The position numbers and the translations under genes are program-made. Positions 1 through 8,958 of a stretch of 40,323 bases of DNA are shown piece by piece. The stretch comes from Lentisphaerota bacterium (GTDB lineage: Bacteria > Verrucomicrobiota > Lentisphaeria > Victivallales > Victivallaceae). The stretch covers positions 1 to 40,323 of the forward strand of contig SUWJ01000020.1 in the NCBI GenBank assembly GCA_015061545.1, written 5' to 3'. The notes under the pieces are model-generated. The model had not been told where the DNA came from and made no database searches. It saw only the letters and a program-made list of their open reading frames with translations. The stretch's first letter is position 1. Every line of letters starts with the position of its first letter.

Positions 1-113
1 GCGTTCGCGGCCCTGACCCGTCTTCGCATTGCTACGCCGCGGCAAGCCGGGCTTTGCGGCGTTCCGCCGCATGAGCTGTTGGCGAGCTTCATTGTGTTGC
101 AAAACTCTGAATA
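1..113 (+). repeat. Dispersed repeat, copy A (open at the window edge)
   Basis: Positions 1-113 match 40072-40154 base for base, except that this copy carries 30 extra bases (about 19-48). Both copies stay open in the same frame, which here ends at the TAG at 112-114. The repeat probably extends left of the window. Its last bases provide one arm of the hairpin at 95-124. It is either a dispersed intergenic repeat or the end of a small repeated gene; the sequence does not decide. Confidence 0.75.
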
Positions 114-124
114 GTTTTGCAACA
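95..124 (-). terminator. Hairpin downstream of the secreted protein gene
   Basis: A perfect 12-bp stem (95-106 with 113-124) encloses a 6-base loop, immediately after the minus-strand stop at 130. No U-run follows on the minus strand, so it may act as a 3'-end stabiliser rather than a classic intrinsic terminator. The arm GTTTTGCAACAGCC recurs in the hairpin at 30351-30383, after hldD. Confidence 0.5.
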
Positions 125-129
125 GCCGC

Positions 130-1455
130 TTATTTTTTGGTATCGAAGCGGTCGAAAAATTGTTTTATCAAGGGCGGCAGCGGCGGTTCGGGCAGGGGGT
201 TATCGAGTTTGTAGCGCTCGCGGTAAAGGGGCGGCAGGAGGGAATTTTCGTATTCAGCAAGAATTGCATCCACGGTTTTGAGTTCGCGCAGCTTGCTGCG
301 GATCTGCCGGATTTGCCGCCTGATATCATTGCTTATGGTTTCGGCGGGGGCTTTACCGATTGCTGACAGAGTGGCGGTAAGTTTAAAAATATCGCCCCGC
401 AGCTGCTGCGGCATAAGCGCTGCCAGTTCGTTGAGTTCGGCAATTTTTATCAATGGCAGTTCGCCGCAGGGGGGATATTTTTCCACTAAGGCGGGCAAAT
501 CAGTCAAGTTGGCGGTCAGATGATTTTTGCCGCTTTCCTGACGGCGGTAGCTGACTTGATCGATCATATCAAAACGTCGGCTCAAGGCATCGGGCGCCAT
601 AGGTGCATAAATCGAAAAGAGCGTCCGCAGCGTCAGGATACGGAAAGAATCCTGCAAAGAGAGTTTCTGCGGCGATAAATTACCTGTACGGCGCAAGTTG
701 TCGGCGGCTGCCTGAGAAAAACTTTTTTCAAAACATTCGGCGGCAGAGAGTTTGCCATCTTCCAGCAGAAAGAGATAATCTTTGAGCAAATTGCTGTGGC
801 GGGGGGTGATGTCGCGGATAATTTCCAGCATCAATCTTGCCCGTTCGCAATACAGCACCCAGTCGGCAGCGCCGGGGCGGATCGTTACAGGAGCAGCGAG
901 ATCCTGCTGGCTCAAAGTTACGTCCAGCCCGGCTTCCGCCAGATTGCGCAGTCCTTCCAGGTAGGTAAAACGCAAAATCTGCCGGCGGGAGCGTTCGCGG
1001 TGGATGAATTCTGCCCACAAACCATCGGCGATCCAACGGCCGTCAGCGGGCAGCTGCTTATAGGGGATCCCGCCGATCCGGCAGCGGATCATTGCTGTAA
1101 TCAGAGTTCTGCCCAATTCGGGATATTTTACCCAGTTGCGGTAATCAGTCGGCAGGATCAGCTCCATGCTGCCGTCGGCGGAGGATTTGGCAAAACGCCA
1201 GCTGCCCGGCGACTGATCTTTTTGCAGACGCAGAACAAGTTCGCCGCTTTCGGCAGAGTTGTCCAATTTCCCGTACTGCCTGAGCACGCGGTCGATGCGG
1301 CGGATAAATTCCAGCACGGGAACCTGATGACCTGCTTCGGGCGGAACGATCACATAGAGTTTATTGACCGCCTGCGCCAGATGAAAATTCTCCGCCGCAG
1401 GCAATATACTGCCGGTTAACATCAGCAGAAAAAGCAGCCGCATCACAAATTTCAT
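130..1455 (-). CDS. Secreted protein, possibly a degenerate gluzincin-like (peptidase MA-like) protein
   Basis: A 441-residue protein with an N-terminal signal peptide (hydrophobic residues about 5-20, probable cleavage near Ala-20/Ala-21). The ATG at 1455 is preceded by a GGAGG ribosome-binding site. I do not recognise a named family with certainty. Residues 110-150 resemble the core of peptidase MA-like gluzincins: a helix (LGRTLITAMIRC), a short linker, then WIADGLWAEF, like the usual W-L-x-E-G-L-A-E segment after the zinc helix. The HExxH zinc motif is absent, so if related it is probably inactive. The C-terminal half is helical, with a Pro-rich tail. It lies 40 bases downstream of the MATE gene, probably in one transcript. 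Function unknown; location periplasmic or outer-membrane. Confidence 0.6.
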   Translation of the reverse strand: MKFVMRLLFLLMLTGSILPAAENFHLAQAVNKLYVIVPPEAGHQVPVLEFIRRIDRVLRQYGKLDNSAESGELVLRLQKDQSPGSWRFAKSSADGSMELILPTDYRNWVKYPELGRTLITAMIRCRIGGIPYKQLPADGRWIADGLWAEFIHRERSRRQILRFTYLEGLRNLAEAGLDVTLSQQDLAAPVTIRPGAADWVLYCERARLMLEIIRDITPRHSNLLKDYLFLLEDGKLSAAECFEKSFSQAAADNLRRTGNLSPQKLSLQDSFRILTLRTLFSIYAPMAPDALSRRFDMIDQVSYRRQESGKNHLTANLTDLPALVEKYPPCGELPLIKIAELNELAALMPQQLRGDIFKLTATLSAIGKAPAETISNDIRRQIRQIRSKLRELKTVDAILAEYENSLLPPLYRERYKLDNPLPEPPLPPLIKQFFDRFDTKK

Positions 1456-1495
1456 CGTGCCTCCATTAAGGTAAAGCGCAAAACTTTTCGTGTAA

Positions 1496-2884
1496 TCAAC
1501 ACTCCGGCGAATCTTCGATCACCTTCATACGGGTCCATTTGCCGCTGCGGTAGCGCCGATAGCAGAGGAAGCCGAAAACCAGCACATAGCAGGACAAGCA
1601 TCCCCACAAATACCACACCGGTAATCCCAGCATATACATTATTACGCAGGGAATGGCAAATGCCCCCCACGACATGAAGATCGTAAGGTACATTACATAC
1701 TTTGTATCGCCCGCGCCGCGGACGGCATTGCTGTAAATAAGCATCATACCGTCGCCGAACAGATAGGCGGCAATAAAGAGCAGCATGATCCGCGCCAGCC
1801 GGATCGCTTCCAGCTGCGACGCATCCCCCGTGCGGATAAACGGTTTAAGCACCAGATCGGGCAGAAAGATGAAGAGTATCATCATCAGCGTCATATATAT
1901 AAACATGATCGACCGTGCGCTGCGGACCGATTTTTTGGCGTGGGGTATATCGTTGGCGCCGACGCATTGCCCCACCAGGATCGATGCCGTCATGCCGATA
2001 CCCATGATCGGGCAGAAGGAAAGGTTGTTGATCCCGAAGACAATACTGCTGGCTTCCTGCACTTCCACCCCGTAAAGCGAAAGCACAATAATAAATACGT
2101 TGAACGACGAAAGGTCAAGCATCAGCTGCGCACCGTTGGGCGAACTGTATTTGAGCATCCGGAAAAACATCTCCCAATCCACAATATTTTTGCAGGTGCC
2201 GTACTGCACGCGGTAGTGCTTCAGCGCAAAAAATCCGACAGCGTAAACGATCAGACCGCCCAGCGCCGCCAGAATCGTCCCCAGCGCCGCACCAGCCGTA
2301 CCCATTTCGGGAAAACCCCATTTGCCGTAAATAAATGCGTAATTCAGCGGCAGATTCAGCAGCGTGACCAATATTGATACTGCCAGCACCATAGTCGTTT
2401 TGCCGCGGCCGCTCCAGAAACAGGAGAGTGCCTGCTGCAGCAGAAATACTATACAGCCCAGCGCCAGATATTTAAAGTAAATATTTTCCTGCGCCTCCAC
2501 TTCGGGCGTATGATTCAATGCCGCAAACAAATGCGGTATCCACAAGCAGCAGCTCGCCATAAAAAGCGCACCGGCAAAGGCCATGAAAATCCCCTGCCAG
2601 ACCGCAGTTCCCACCCGTTTGGGCTGATTGGCTCCGTAATACTGGGCTACAAAAGTTCCTGCATAGCCTACTGCACCTACAAAAAAGCATTGCAGCGTAA
2701 AACTGGTCAAGCCGCCGGTAAGCGCGGCGGCGGCGCTGGCTTGAGAATAACGGGTCAGCATCAGCCGGTCGGTAAACATATTCACCGCGTGACAGCTGCT
2801 GGAAAGGATCAGCGGCATGGCGATTTTAAGCACGTCAAGCATTGTGCCGTTGTTGGTCAGAAATTCACTCTTCTGCAAACTCAT
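1496..2884 (-). CDS. MATE-family multidrug/Na+ antiporter (NorM/DinF-like)
   Basis: A polytopic inner-membrane exporter of 462 residues with about 12 hydrophobic segments, the usual length for the family. Family signatures include the first-helix region MPLILSSSCHAVNMFTDRLM, a glycine-rich membrane-2 segment, and LNLPLNYAFIYGKWGFPEMG in the middle, a well-known NorM-type sequence. MATE proteins exchange cationic drugs or metabolites for Na+ or H+; the substrate cannot be told from sequence. I chose the ATG at 2884 (MSLQKSEF); an upstream TTG in frame at 2956 would add an atypical leader. The ribosome-binding site is weak. It lies downstream of glutamine synthetase, separated by a hairpin (2926-2969), and is followed at 40 bases by the secreted protein gene. 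Confidence 0.88.
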   Translation of the reverse strand: MSLQKSEFLTNNGTMLDVLKIAMPLILSSSCHAVNMFTDRLMLTRYSQASAAAALTGGLTSFTLQCFFVGAVGYAGTFVAQYYGANQPKRVGTAVWQGIFMAFAGALFMASCCLWIPHLFAALNHTPEVEAQENIYFKYLALGCIVFLLQQALSCFWSGRGKTTMVLAVSILVTLLNLPLNYAFIYGKWGFPEMGTAGAALGTILAALGGLIVYAVGFFALKHYRVQYGTCKNIVDWEMFFRMLKYSSPNGAQLMLDLSSFNVFIIVLSLYGVEVQEASSIVFGINNLSFCPIMGIGMTASILVGQCVGANDIPHAKKSVRSARSIMFIYMTLMMILFIFLPDLVLKPFIRTGDASQLEAIRLARIMLLFIAAYLFGDGMMLIYSNAVRGAGDTKYVMYLTIFMSWGAFAIPCVIMYMLGLPVWYLWGCLSCYVLVFGFLCYRRYRSGKWTRMKVIEDSPEC

Positions 2885-2925
2885 AAAAACAGATATCCAC
2901 TTGTAAAAAATATTCAGCAAAACGA

Positions 2926-2969
2926 CCCGATAAAAAACTTTACCAGAGGCAGGCAAGTTGATTATCGGG
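2926..2969 (-). terminator. Hairpin between glutamine synthetase and the MATE gene
   Basis: The 8-base arms CCCGATAA (2926-2933) and TTATCGGG (2962-2969) pair perfectly around a 28-base loop. On the minus strand a short T-rich stretch follows. It could end the glutamine synthetase transcript or be a leader structure for the exporter gene; I cannot choose. Confidence 0.35.
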
Positions 2970-2996
2970 CAATATTACGGGTAAAAAGATCCGCTG

Positions 2997-5132
<2,136 letters not shown>

Positions 5133-5180
5133 AATACGCTTATCCTTTCTTGATCCCGAATTTTTTATACACTTACATTT

Positions 5181-5209
5181 AATATACCATGCAACAGGCT
5201 TTCCGTCAA
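5181..5209 (-). promoter_or_regulatory. Predicted promoter of glnN
   Basis: On the minus strand, TTGACG (5209-5204) is followed after 17 bases by TATATT (5186-5181), with TG one base before the -10 (extended -10). Transcription would start near 5175, giving a leader of about 43 bases to the ATG at 5132. Confidence 0.65.
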
Positions 5210-5280
5210 ATATCTGCAATAAAAAATATTGCCTTTGACCGCAGCGGATCAGGGCAGGCAGGCGGCGTAAGGGAGTTTTT

Positions 5281-5331
5281 TAAAAAATAAGCAGGCGCCT
5301 TTCTTTTTTCGACCAAGAGAAAAGCGCCTGC
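5281..5331 (-). terminator. Intrinsic terminator of the small lipoprotein gene
   Basis: The arms GCAGGCGC (5291-5298) and GCGCCTGC (5324-5331) pair perfectly, and the stem continues with one mismatch through TTT/AAA pairs. On the minus strand it is followed by TTATTTTTTA. It lies about 80 bases past the lipoprotein stop and isolates that gene from glnN. Confidence 0.8.
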
Positions 5332-5410
5332 AGAAAGATTCTTTTTCCCCGTTCAAGACGGGGGGGGGGAGCGGACAGGAGTTCACCCTGCCGTACTGAC
5401 AATCTTTATC

Positions 5411-5755
5411 TTATTTCTTTTTCAGACCTTCGATATAGGCTTCGGCATTGGCTTTGAGCTTATTCAGCGAAGAGGTCAATTCTTCGATATTGCCGCGCAG
5501 AGCTTTGGCTTCGTCGCCCAGCTGTTCGGTCAGCGGAATTTCAGCAAGTTTGTCGGCTTCGGCTTTAAGTTCGGCAGCCTTCTTTTCGATGGCCTTCTGA
5601 TACTTGGCGATCATCGCCTGAATATCTTCGGCATCCATATTAGCTACTTCGCTCTGGATCTGGGCGGGGGTTTTGTTTTCATCCACGCCTTCGCCGCAAC
5701 CGGCAAGGAAAATCATACTGCAAGCCATCATTCCAAGAATAAAAAGTTTTTTCAT
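5411..5755 (-). CDS. Small helical lipoprotein (Lpp-like in form)
   Basis: A 114-residue lipoprotein precursor: a basic start, a hydrophobic stretch, then the lipobox LAGC with the lipidated cysteine at residue 20. The mature ~95 residues are rich in Ala, Glu, Lys and Leu, predicted almost wholly helical or coiled-coil, and end in three lysines. It has a strong GGAGGGA ribosome-binding site, a predicted promoter (5820-5848), a hairpin in the 5' leader and a strong terminator, so it looks like a well-expressed single-gene transcript. The shape and lysine tail recall Braun's lipoprotein, which is joined to peptidoglycan by its C-terminal lysine, but there is no clear sequence match. Role as an envelope spacer is inference. 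Confidence 0.85.
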   Translation of the reverse strand: MKKLFILGMMACSMIFLAGCGEGVDENKTPAQIQSEVANMDAEDIQAMIAKYQKAIEKKAAELKAEADKLAEIPLTEQLGDEAKALRGNIEELTSSLNKLKANAEAYIEGLKKK

Positions 5756-5791
5756 ATGGCTCCCTCCTTCAATTTAAATGTTGATAACATA

Positions 5792-5809
5792 TTCCGGACT
5801 CTTCCGGAA
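5792..5809 (-). promoter_or_regulatory. 5'-leader hairpin of the lipoprotein mRNA
   Basis: TTCCGGA (5792-5798) and TCCGGAA (5803-5809) pair perfectly around a 4-base loop, only a few bases after the expected transcription start (~5813). A hairpin at the very 5' end usually protects an mRNA from decay. Confidence 0.5.
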
Positions 5810-5819
5810 AGACAGCTTA

Positions 5820-5848
5820 AAAATAATACTTGTTTGTCTATTTTGCAA
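5820..5848 (-). promoter_or_regulatory. Predicted promoter of the small lipoprotein gene
   Basis: On the minus strand, TTGCAA (5848-5843), a 17-base spacer, then TATTTT (5825-5820). The -10 is only a 4/6 match. The rest of 5849-5972, between the divergent genes, is AT-rich and holds nothing else I can name. Confidence 0.45.
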
Positions 5849-5972
5849 ATCCTCAAAGATTTTTTTCAGAATTTTTTGCAGAAATGCCAACGTTGATATA
5901 AAAAACTGAACGGGTGATGCGGTTTGTACAGCTGATAGTGTAAAAAAATGGAAAAAAAGCCATTCAATTATT

Positions 5973-6001
5973 TTGCTATTTAGTTCAAGTTATGCTATAA
6001 T
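5973..6001 (+). promoter_or_regulatory. Predicted promoter of the SSS symporter gene
   Basis: TTGCTA (5973-5978), a 17-base spacer, then TATAAT (5996-6001) with an extended TGC just before it. Transcription would start near 6008. This rules out translation starts upstream of 6008 for the symporter. Confidence 0.75.
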
Positions 6002-6080
6002 AAGCCTGAAAAGTATCTTTTTACAAGAGAAAAACAACTTTTTAACAAATATTCAAACAAGAAATGGAGGGATCCAAAAA

Positions 6081-8129
6081 ATGCGCGAATGGCTGCAAGG
6101 CATATTTGCCAAACTTCAAGCAATGGGCGGGTACAACGACGTGACCCACATGAGCGGACTGGACTGGTCCATCGTTATCGGGTTGGTCGTTATACTGGTC
6201 TTCACCCTGATCATATGCCAGCGTTTCGTCAAAAGTACCGCCGACTTTCTGGCGGCGAACCGTTGTGCCGGGCGTTATCTGCTGACCATTACCGGCGGTA
6301 TTGCCTCGATCGGGGCAATCAGCATCATCGCCAACTTCCAGCAGTACTATGTGGCAGGTTTTTCGCCGATCTGGTGGACCTTCCTCTCCGGACCGCTGGG
6401 GTTGATTATCGCCATTACCGGCTGGGTGAGCTACCGTTTCCGCGAAACGCGCTGTTTGACCAAAGCTCAGTTCTTTGAAGTGCGCTACAGCCGTAAGTTC
6501 CGTATTTTTGCCGGGATCCTCGGCTGGCTGTCAGGGATTCTGAACTACGGTATTTTCCCGGCTGTTTCAGTTAAATTCTTCATCTATTTCTGCCAGCTGC
6601 CCAACACTTTCCATGTGCCCGGGATCCCCTTTGAATTCAGCACCTATGTCTGCTTGCTTATGTTTGCTATCGGCATGGGGGTTATTTTTGCCATCTTCGG
6701 CGGTCAGATCGCCATTATGCTTACCGACTTCATGCAGGGTATGTTCTGCAACGTGGCGTTCCTGATCCTGATGATCTTCCTGGTCGTGCAGTACGACTGG
6801 AGCACGATTTTTGATACTCTGGTCAAACTCAACGAACAGAATCCCGGTCAGAGCTTGTTCAATCCTTTTGAAACCACCAGGATCCGCAGTTTCAACATCT
6901 GGTTCTTCCTGATGGGTTTTGCCATGACCATTATGCACAGCGGTTCCTGGCAGGGATCTTCGGGCTACGCCGCCGCCGCCAAGAGCGCCCACGAAGCCAA
7001 GATGTCGGGCTTCCTGGGTACCTGGCGCAGTCTGGTGCAGACCGCACTGTTGATCTTTATTCCGATCTGCGCATTGGTCTTCTTCAACAACGAACAGTTT
7101 GCCGAAGGCGCCCGCGTGGTGCAGGCCAAGCTGACCGAACTTTCGGCGATGGATCAGAGTCAGGCGCGCGTGCCGCTCTTTTTGAACTACGCGCTGCCCG
7201 TGGGGTTTGTCGGTCTGTTCGCAGCGGTCATGTTTTCGGCAATGCTTTCGACTGACGATACTTATATGCACAGCTGGGGTTCGATCTTCGTTCAGGACGT
7301 GATCCTGCCCTTCCGCAAGAAACCCTTTACGGAAAAACAGCACATCTGGCTGCTGCGTGCTTCGATCATCTTTGTCGGGGTGTTCGCATTCTTCTTCAGC
7401 TGGCTGTGGAAGGAAACCGAGTATATTCTGCTTTACTTCCAGATCACCGGTGCCATCTTCACCGGCGGTGCGGGTGCGGTGATCATCGGCGGTCTTTACA
7501 GCCGCACGGGTACCACGCTGGGTGCGTGGGTTGCCATGATCCTCGGTTCGGGGCTGGCGCTGACCAGTATTGTGCTGCAGCAGGTGCTGCCCGAAGAGGC
7601 TTTCCGCTTCGGCAGTTTCTATCTGGACGGTCAGGTGCTGGCATTTCTGGTGACTCTGATCGGTTTCGGCAGCTACTTCCTGGTTTCTTACCTCGACCGC
7701 AAGATCAACAAGATTGCGCCCTTCAATCTGGACCGTATGCTGCACCGCGGCGAATACGACACCACCAACGAACACGTGGAAGCGTGGAGTGCCAGTCGGG
7801 TGTGGCGCATCCTGGGGCTGACCAACGAATTTACTCTGTTCGACCGTATCCTCTTCTTTGCGTCGCTGATCTGGACTCTGACCTGGACGGCGGTCTTTGT
7901 GGTCGGTATGTTCGGTCACTTTGTGATGAACTGGGGCGATATGGTCTGGCTGAAGCTGTGGCGTTTCTACGTCATGTTCGCCTTCTTCCTGGGTATCGGT
8001 ACTACGATCTGGTTCCTGGTGGCAGGTTTCCGCGACGTCGGCCGCCTGTTCAAGGCGTTGAGTTCCGACGAACGCAACCATGCTGACAACGGTCAGGTAT
8101 TTGACGGCAAAAATGCCGGTGAAGCCTGA
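6081..8129 (+). CDS. Sodium:solute symporter (SSS family)
   Basis: A 682-residue inner-membrane transporter with about 13-15 hydrophobic segments, which couples Na+ entry to uptake of an unknown solute. The SSS character is clear in the first helices (the inverted-repeat LeuT-fold start, with RYLLTITGGIASIGAISIIA) and in AAVMFSAMLSTDDTYMHSWG, the family segment that carries Ser/Thr residues of the second Na+ site. The C-terminal ~150 residues add two to three more helices and a cytoplasmic tail. The start at ATG 6081 has GGAGGGA eight bases upstream; the promoter lies at 5973-6001. The gene uses very biased codons, which suggests high expression. trmO follows 25 bases after its stop. Confidence 0.92.
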   Translation: MREWLQGIFAKLQAMGGYNDVTHMSGLDWSIVIGLVVILVFTLIICQRFVKSTADFLAANRCAGRYLLTITGGIASIGAISIIANFQQYYVAGFSPIWWTFLSGPLGLIIAITGWVSYRFRETRCLTKAQFFEVRYSRKFRIFAGILGWLSGILNYGIFPAVSVKFFIYFCQLPNTFHVPGIPFEFSTYVCLLMFAIGMGVIFAIFGGQIAIMLTDFMQGMFCNVAFLILMIFLVVQYDWSTIFDTLVKLNEQNPGQSLFNPFETTRIRSFNIWFFLMGFAMTIMHSGSWQGSSGYAAAAKSAHEAKMSGFLGTWRSLVQTALLIFIPICALVFFNNEQFAEGARVVQAKLTELSAMDQSQARVPLFLNYALPVGFVGLFAAVMFSAMLSTDDTYMHSWGSIFVQDVILPFRKKPFTEKQHIWLLRASIIFVGVFAFFFSWLWKETEYILLYFQITGAIFTGGAGAVIIGGLYSRTGTTLGAWVAMILGSGLALTSIVLQQVLPEEAFRFGSFYLDGQVLAFLVTLIGFGSYFLVSYLDRKINKIAPFNLDRMLHRGEYDTTNEHVEAWSASRVWRILGLTNEFTLFDRILFFASLIWTLTWTAVFVVGMFGHFVMNWGDMVWLKLWRFYVMFAFFLGIGTTIWFLVAGFRDVGRLFKALSSDERNHADNGQVFDGKNAGEA

Positions 8130-8142
8130 TAAAAAAAGTTCT

Positions 8143-8175
8143 GACGGTGTTGGAATGTACACATTCGGCACCGTC
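8143..8175 (+). promoter_or_regulatory. Hairpin covering the trmO start codon
   Basis: Bases 8143-8152 pair with 8166-8175 (10 pairs, two of them G-U). After a bulged G, 8154-8157 pair with 8162-8165 around a TACA loop. The ATG at 8155-8157 lies inside the stem. No T-run follows, so it is not a terminator. It may make trmO translation depend on ribosomes finishing the symporter gene. Confidence 0.5.
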
Positions 8176-8955
8176 GGCACGATAAAAAGCAGCGCCAAAT
8201 ATCACTTTGAAGCGCCGCGCCAGGGGGTTTATGCCTCGACTGGCGCTTTTTTATTGTGGAGCGATCCGTTATACAGCGCCGCTGCCGCCGATTTGCAGGG
8301 CTTCGACCGTATCTGGCTGATCTGGGTTTTTAATCAGAATAAGCACGATTCGTGGCGCGTCAAGGCGCGGGTGCCGGTTCCTGCCGAGCAGGATTGCTAC
8401 AGCGTTTTTGCCACCCGCTCACCCTATCGGCCCAACCCCATCGGCATCAGCGCGGTGGAGCTGCTGGAAATTTGTCCCGACGGTCTTAAACTGGGTGCGT
8501 GCGACTTGCTGGACGGTACGGCGGTGCTGGATGTAAAACCCTACATACCGGAAGTGGATTCATTTCCTGCCAGCCGGGCGGGTTGGCGCGACCGTATAGA
8601 TCAACACAGCTGGGAAATAACGTGGAGTTCTGCAGCGTGGCTGCAAGCGGAATTTATCCTGCATAACGGGGGGCTTGATCTGATGAACTTTGCTCATGTG
8701 CAGCTTAAATTCCGCCCGACGGACCGCAGCCGCAAACGCGTTGAGTTCGACGATTCTGCCAACTGCTGGGTGATCCATTGCCGGACGTGGAAACTCTTTT
8801 TTACGCTGAACGAAGCTGCCGACCGGGTCTGCGTGGAGCGCATTGCGGGCAATTACAGCGCCGCAGAACTTGCGCCCGATGCGCCCGATAAATACAACGA
8901 CAAGGCGCTGCATCGCAAGTTCAGGCAACTCTTTCCCGCCGGAGAAGAATATTGA
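8155..8955 (+). CDS. trmO: tRNA (adenine(37)-N6)-methyltransferase TrmO
   Basis: A TsaA/TrmO-like methyltransferase that uses SAM to methylate t6A at position 37 of certain tRNAs. The YaeB/TsaA beta-barrel domain fills residues 1-140: an opening F-G-T-V-G-x-I-x-S strand, the family signature ATRSPYRPNPIGIS, and DLLDGTAVLDVKPYIP. The C-terminal ~120 residues match the extra domain seen in long proteins such as the E. coli one. Length is 266 residues from ATG 8155, where the family normally begins; an in-frame ATG at 8113 would overlap the symporter gene. Neither start has a good ribosome-binding site, which fits translational coupling. Its stop is 3 bases from that of the convergent Mur ligase gene. 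Confidence 0.9.
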   Translation: MYTFGTVGTIKSSAKYHFEAPRQGVYASTGAFLLWSDPLYSAAAADLQGFDRIWLIWVFNQNKHDSWRVKARVPVPAEQDCYSVFATRSPYRPNPIGISAVELLEICPDGLKLGACDLLDGTAVLDVKPYIPEVDSFPASRAGWRDRIDQHSWEITWSSAAWLQAEFILHNGGLDLMNFAHVQLKFRPTDRSRKRVEFDDSANCWVIHCRTWKLFFTLNEAADRVCVERIAGNYSAAELAPDAPDKYNDKALHRKFRQLFPAGEEY

Positions 8956-8958
8956 AAA

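Noticed and set aside
6567-8198. Long antisense open frame opposite the symporter gene
   Set aside because: It mirrors the strongly biased codons of the real gene and has no domain; the same holds for long frames opposite purD, recJ, glnN and the dehydrogenase.
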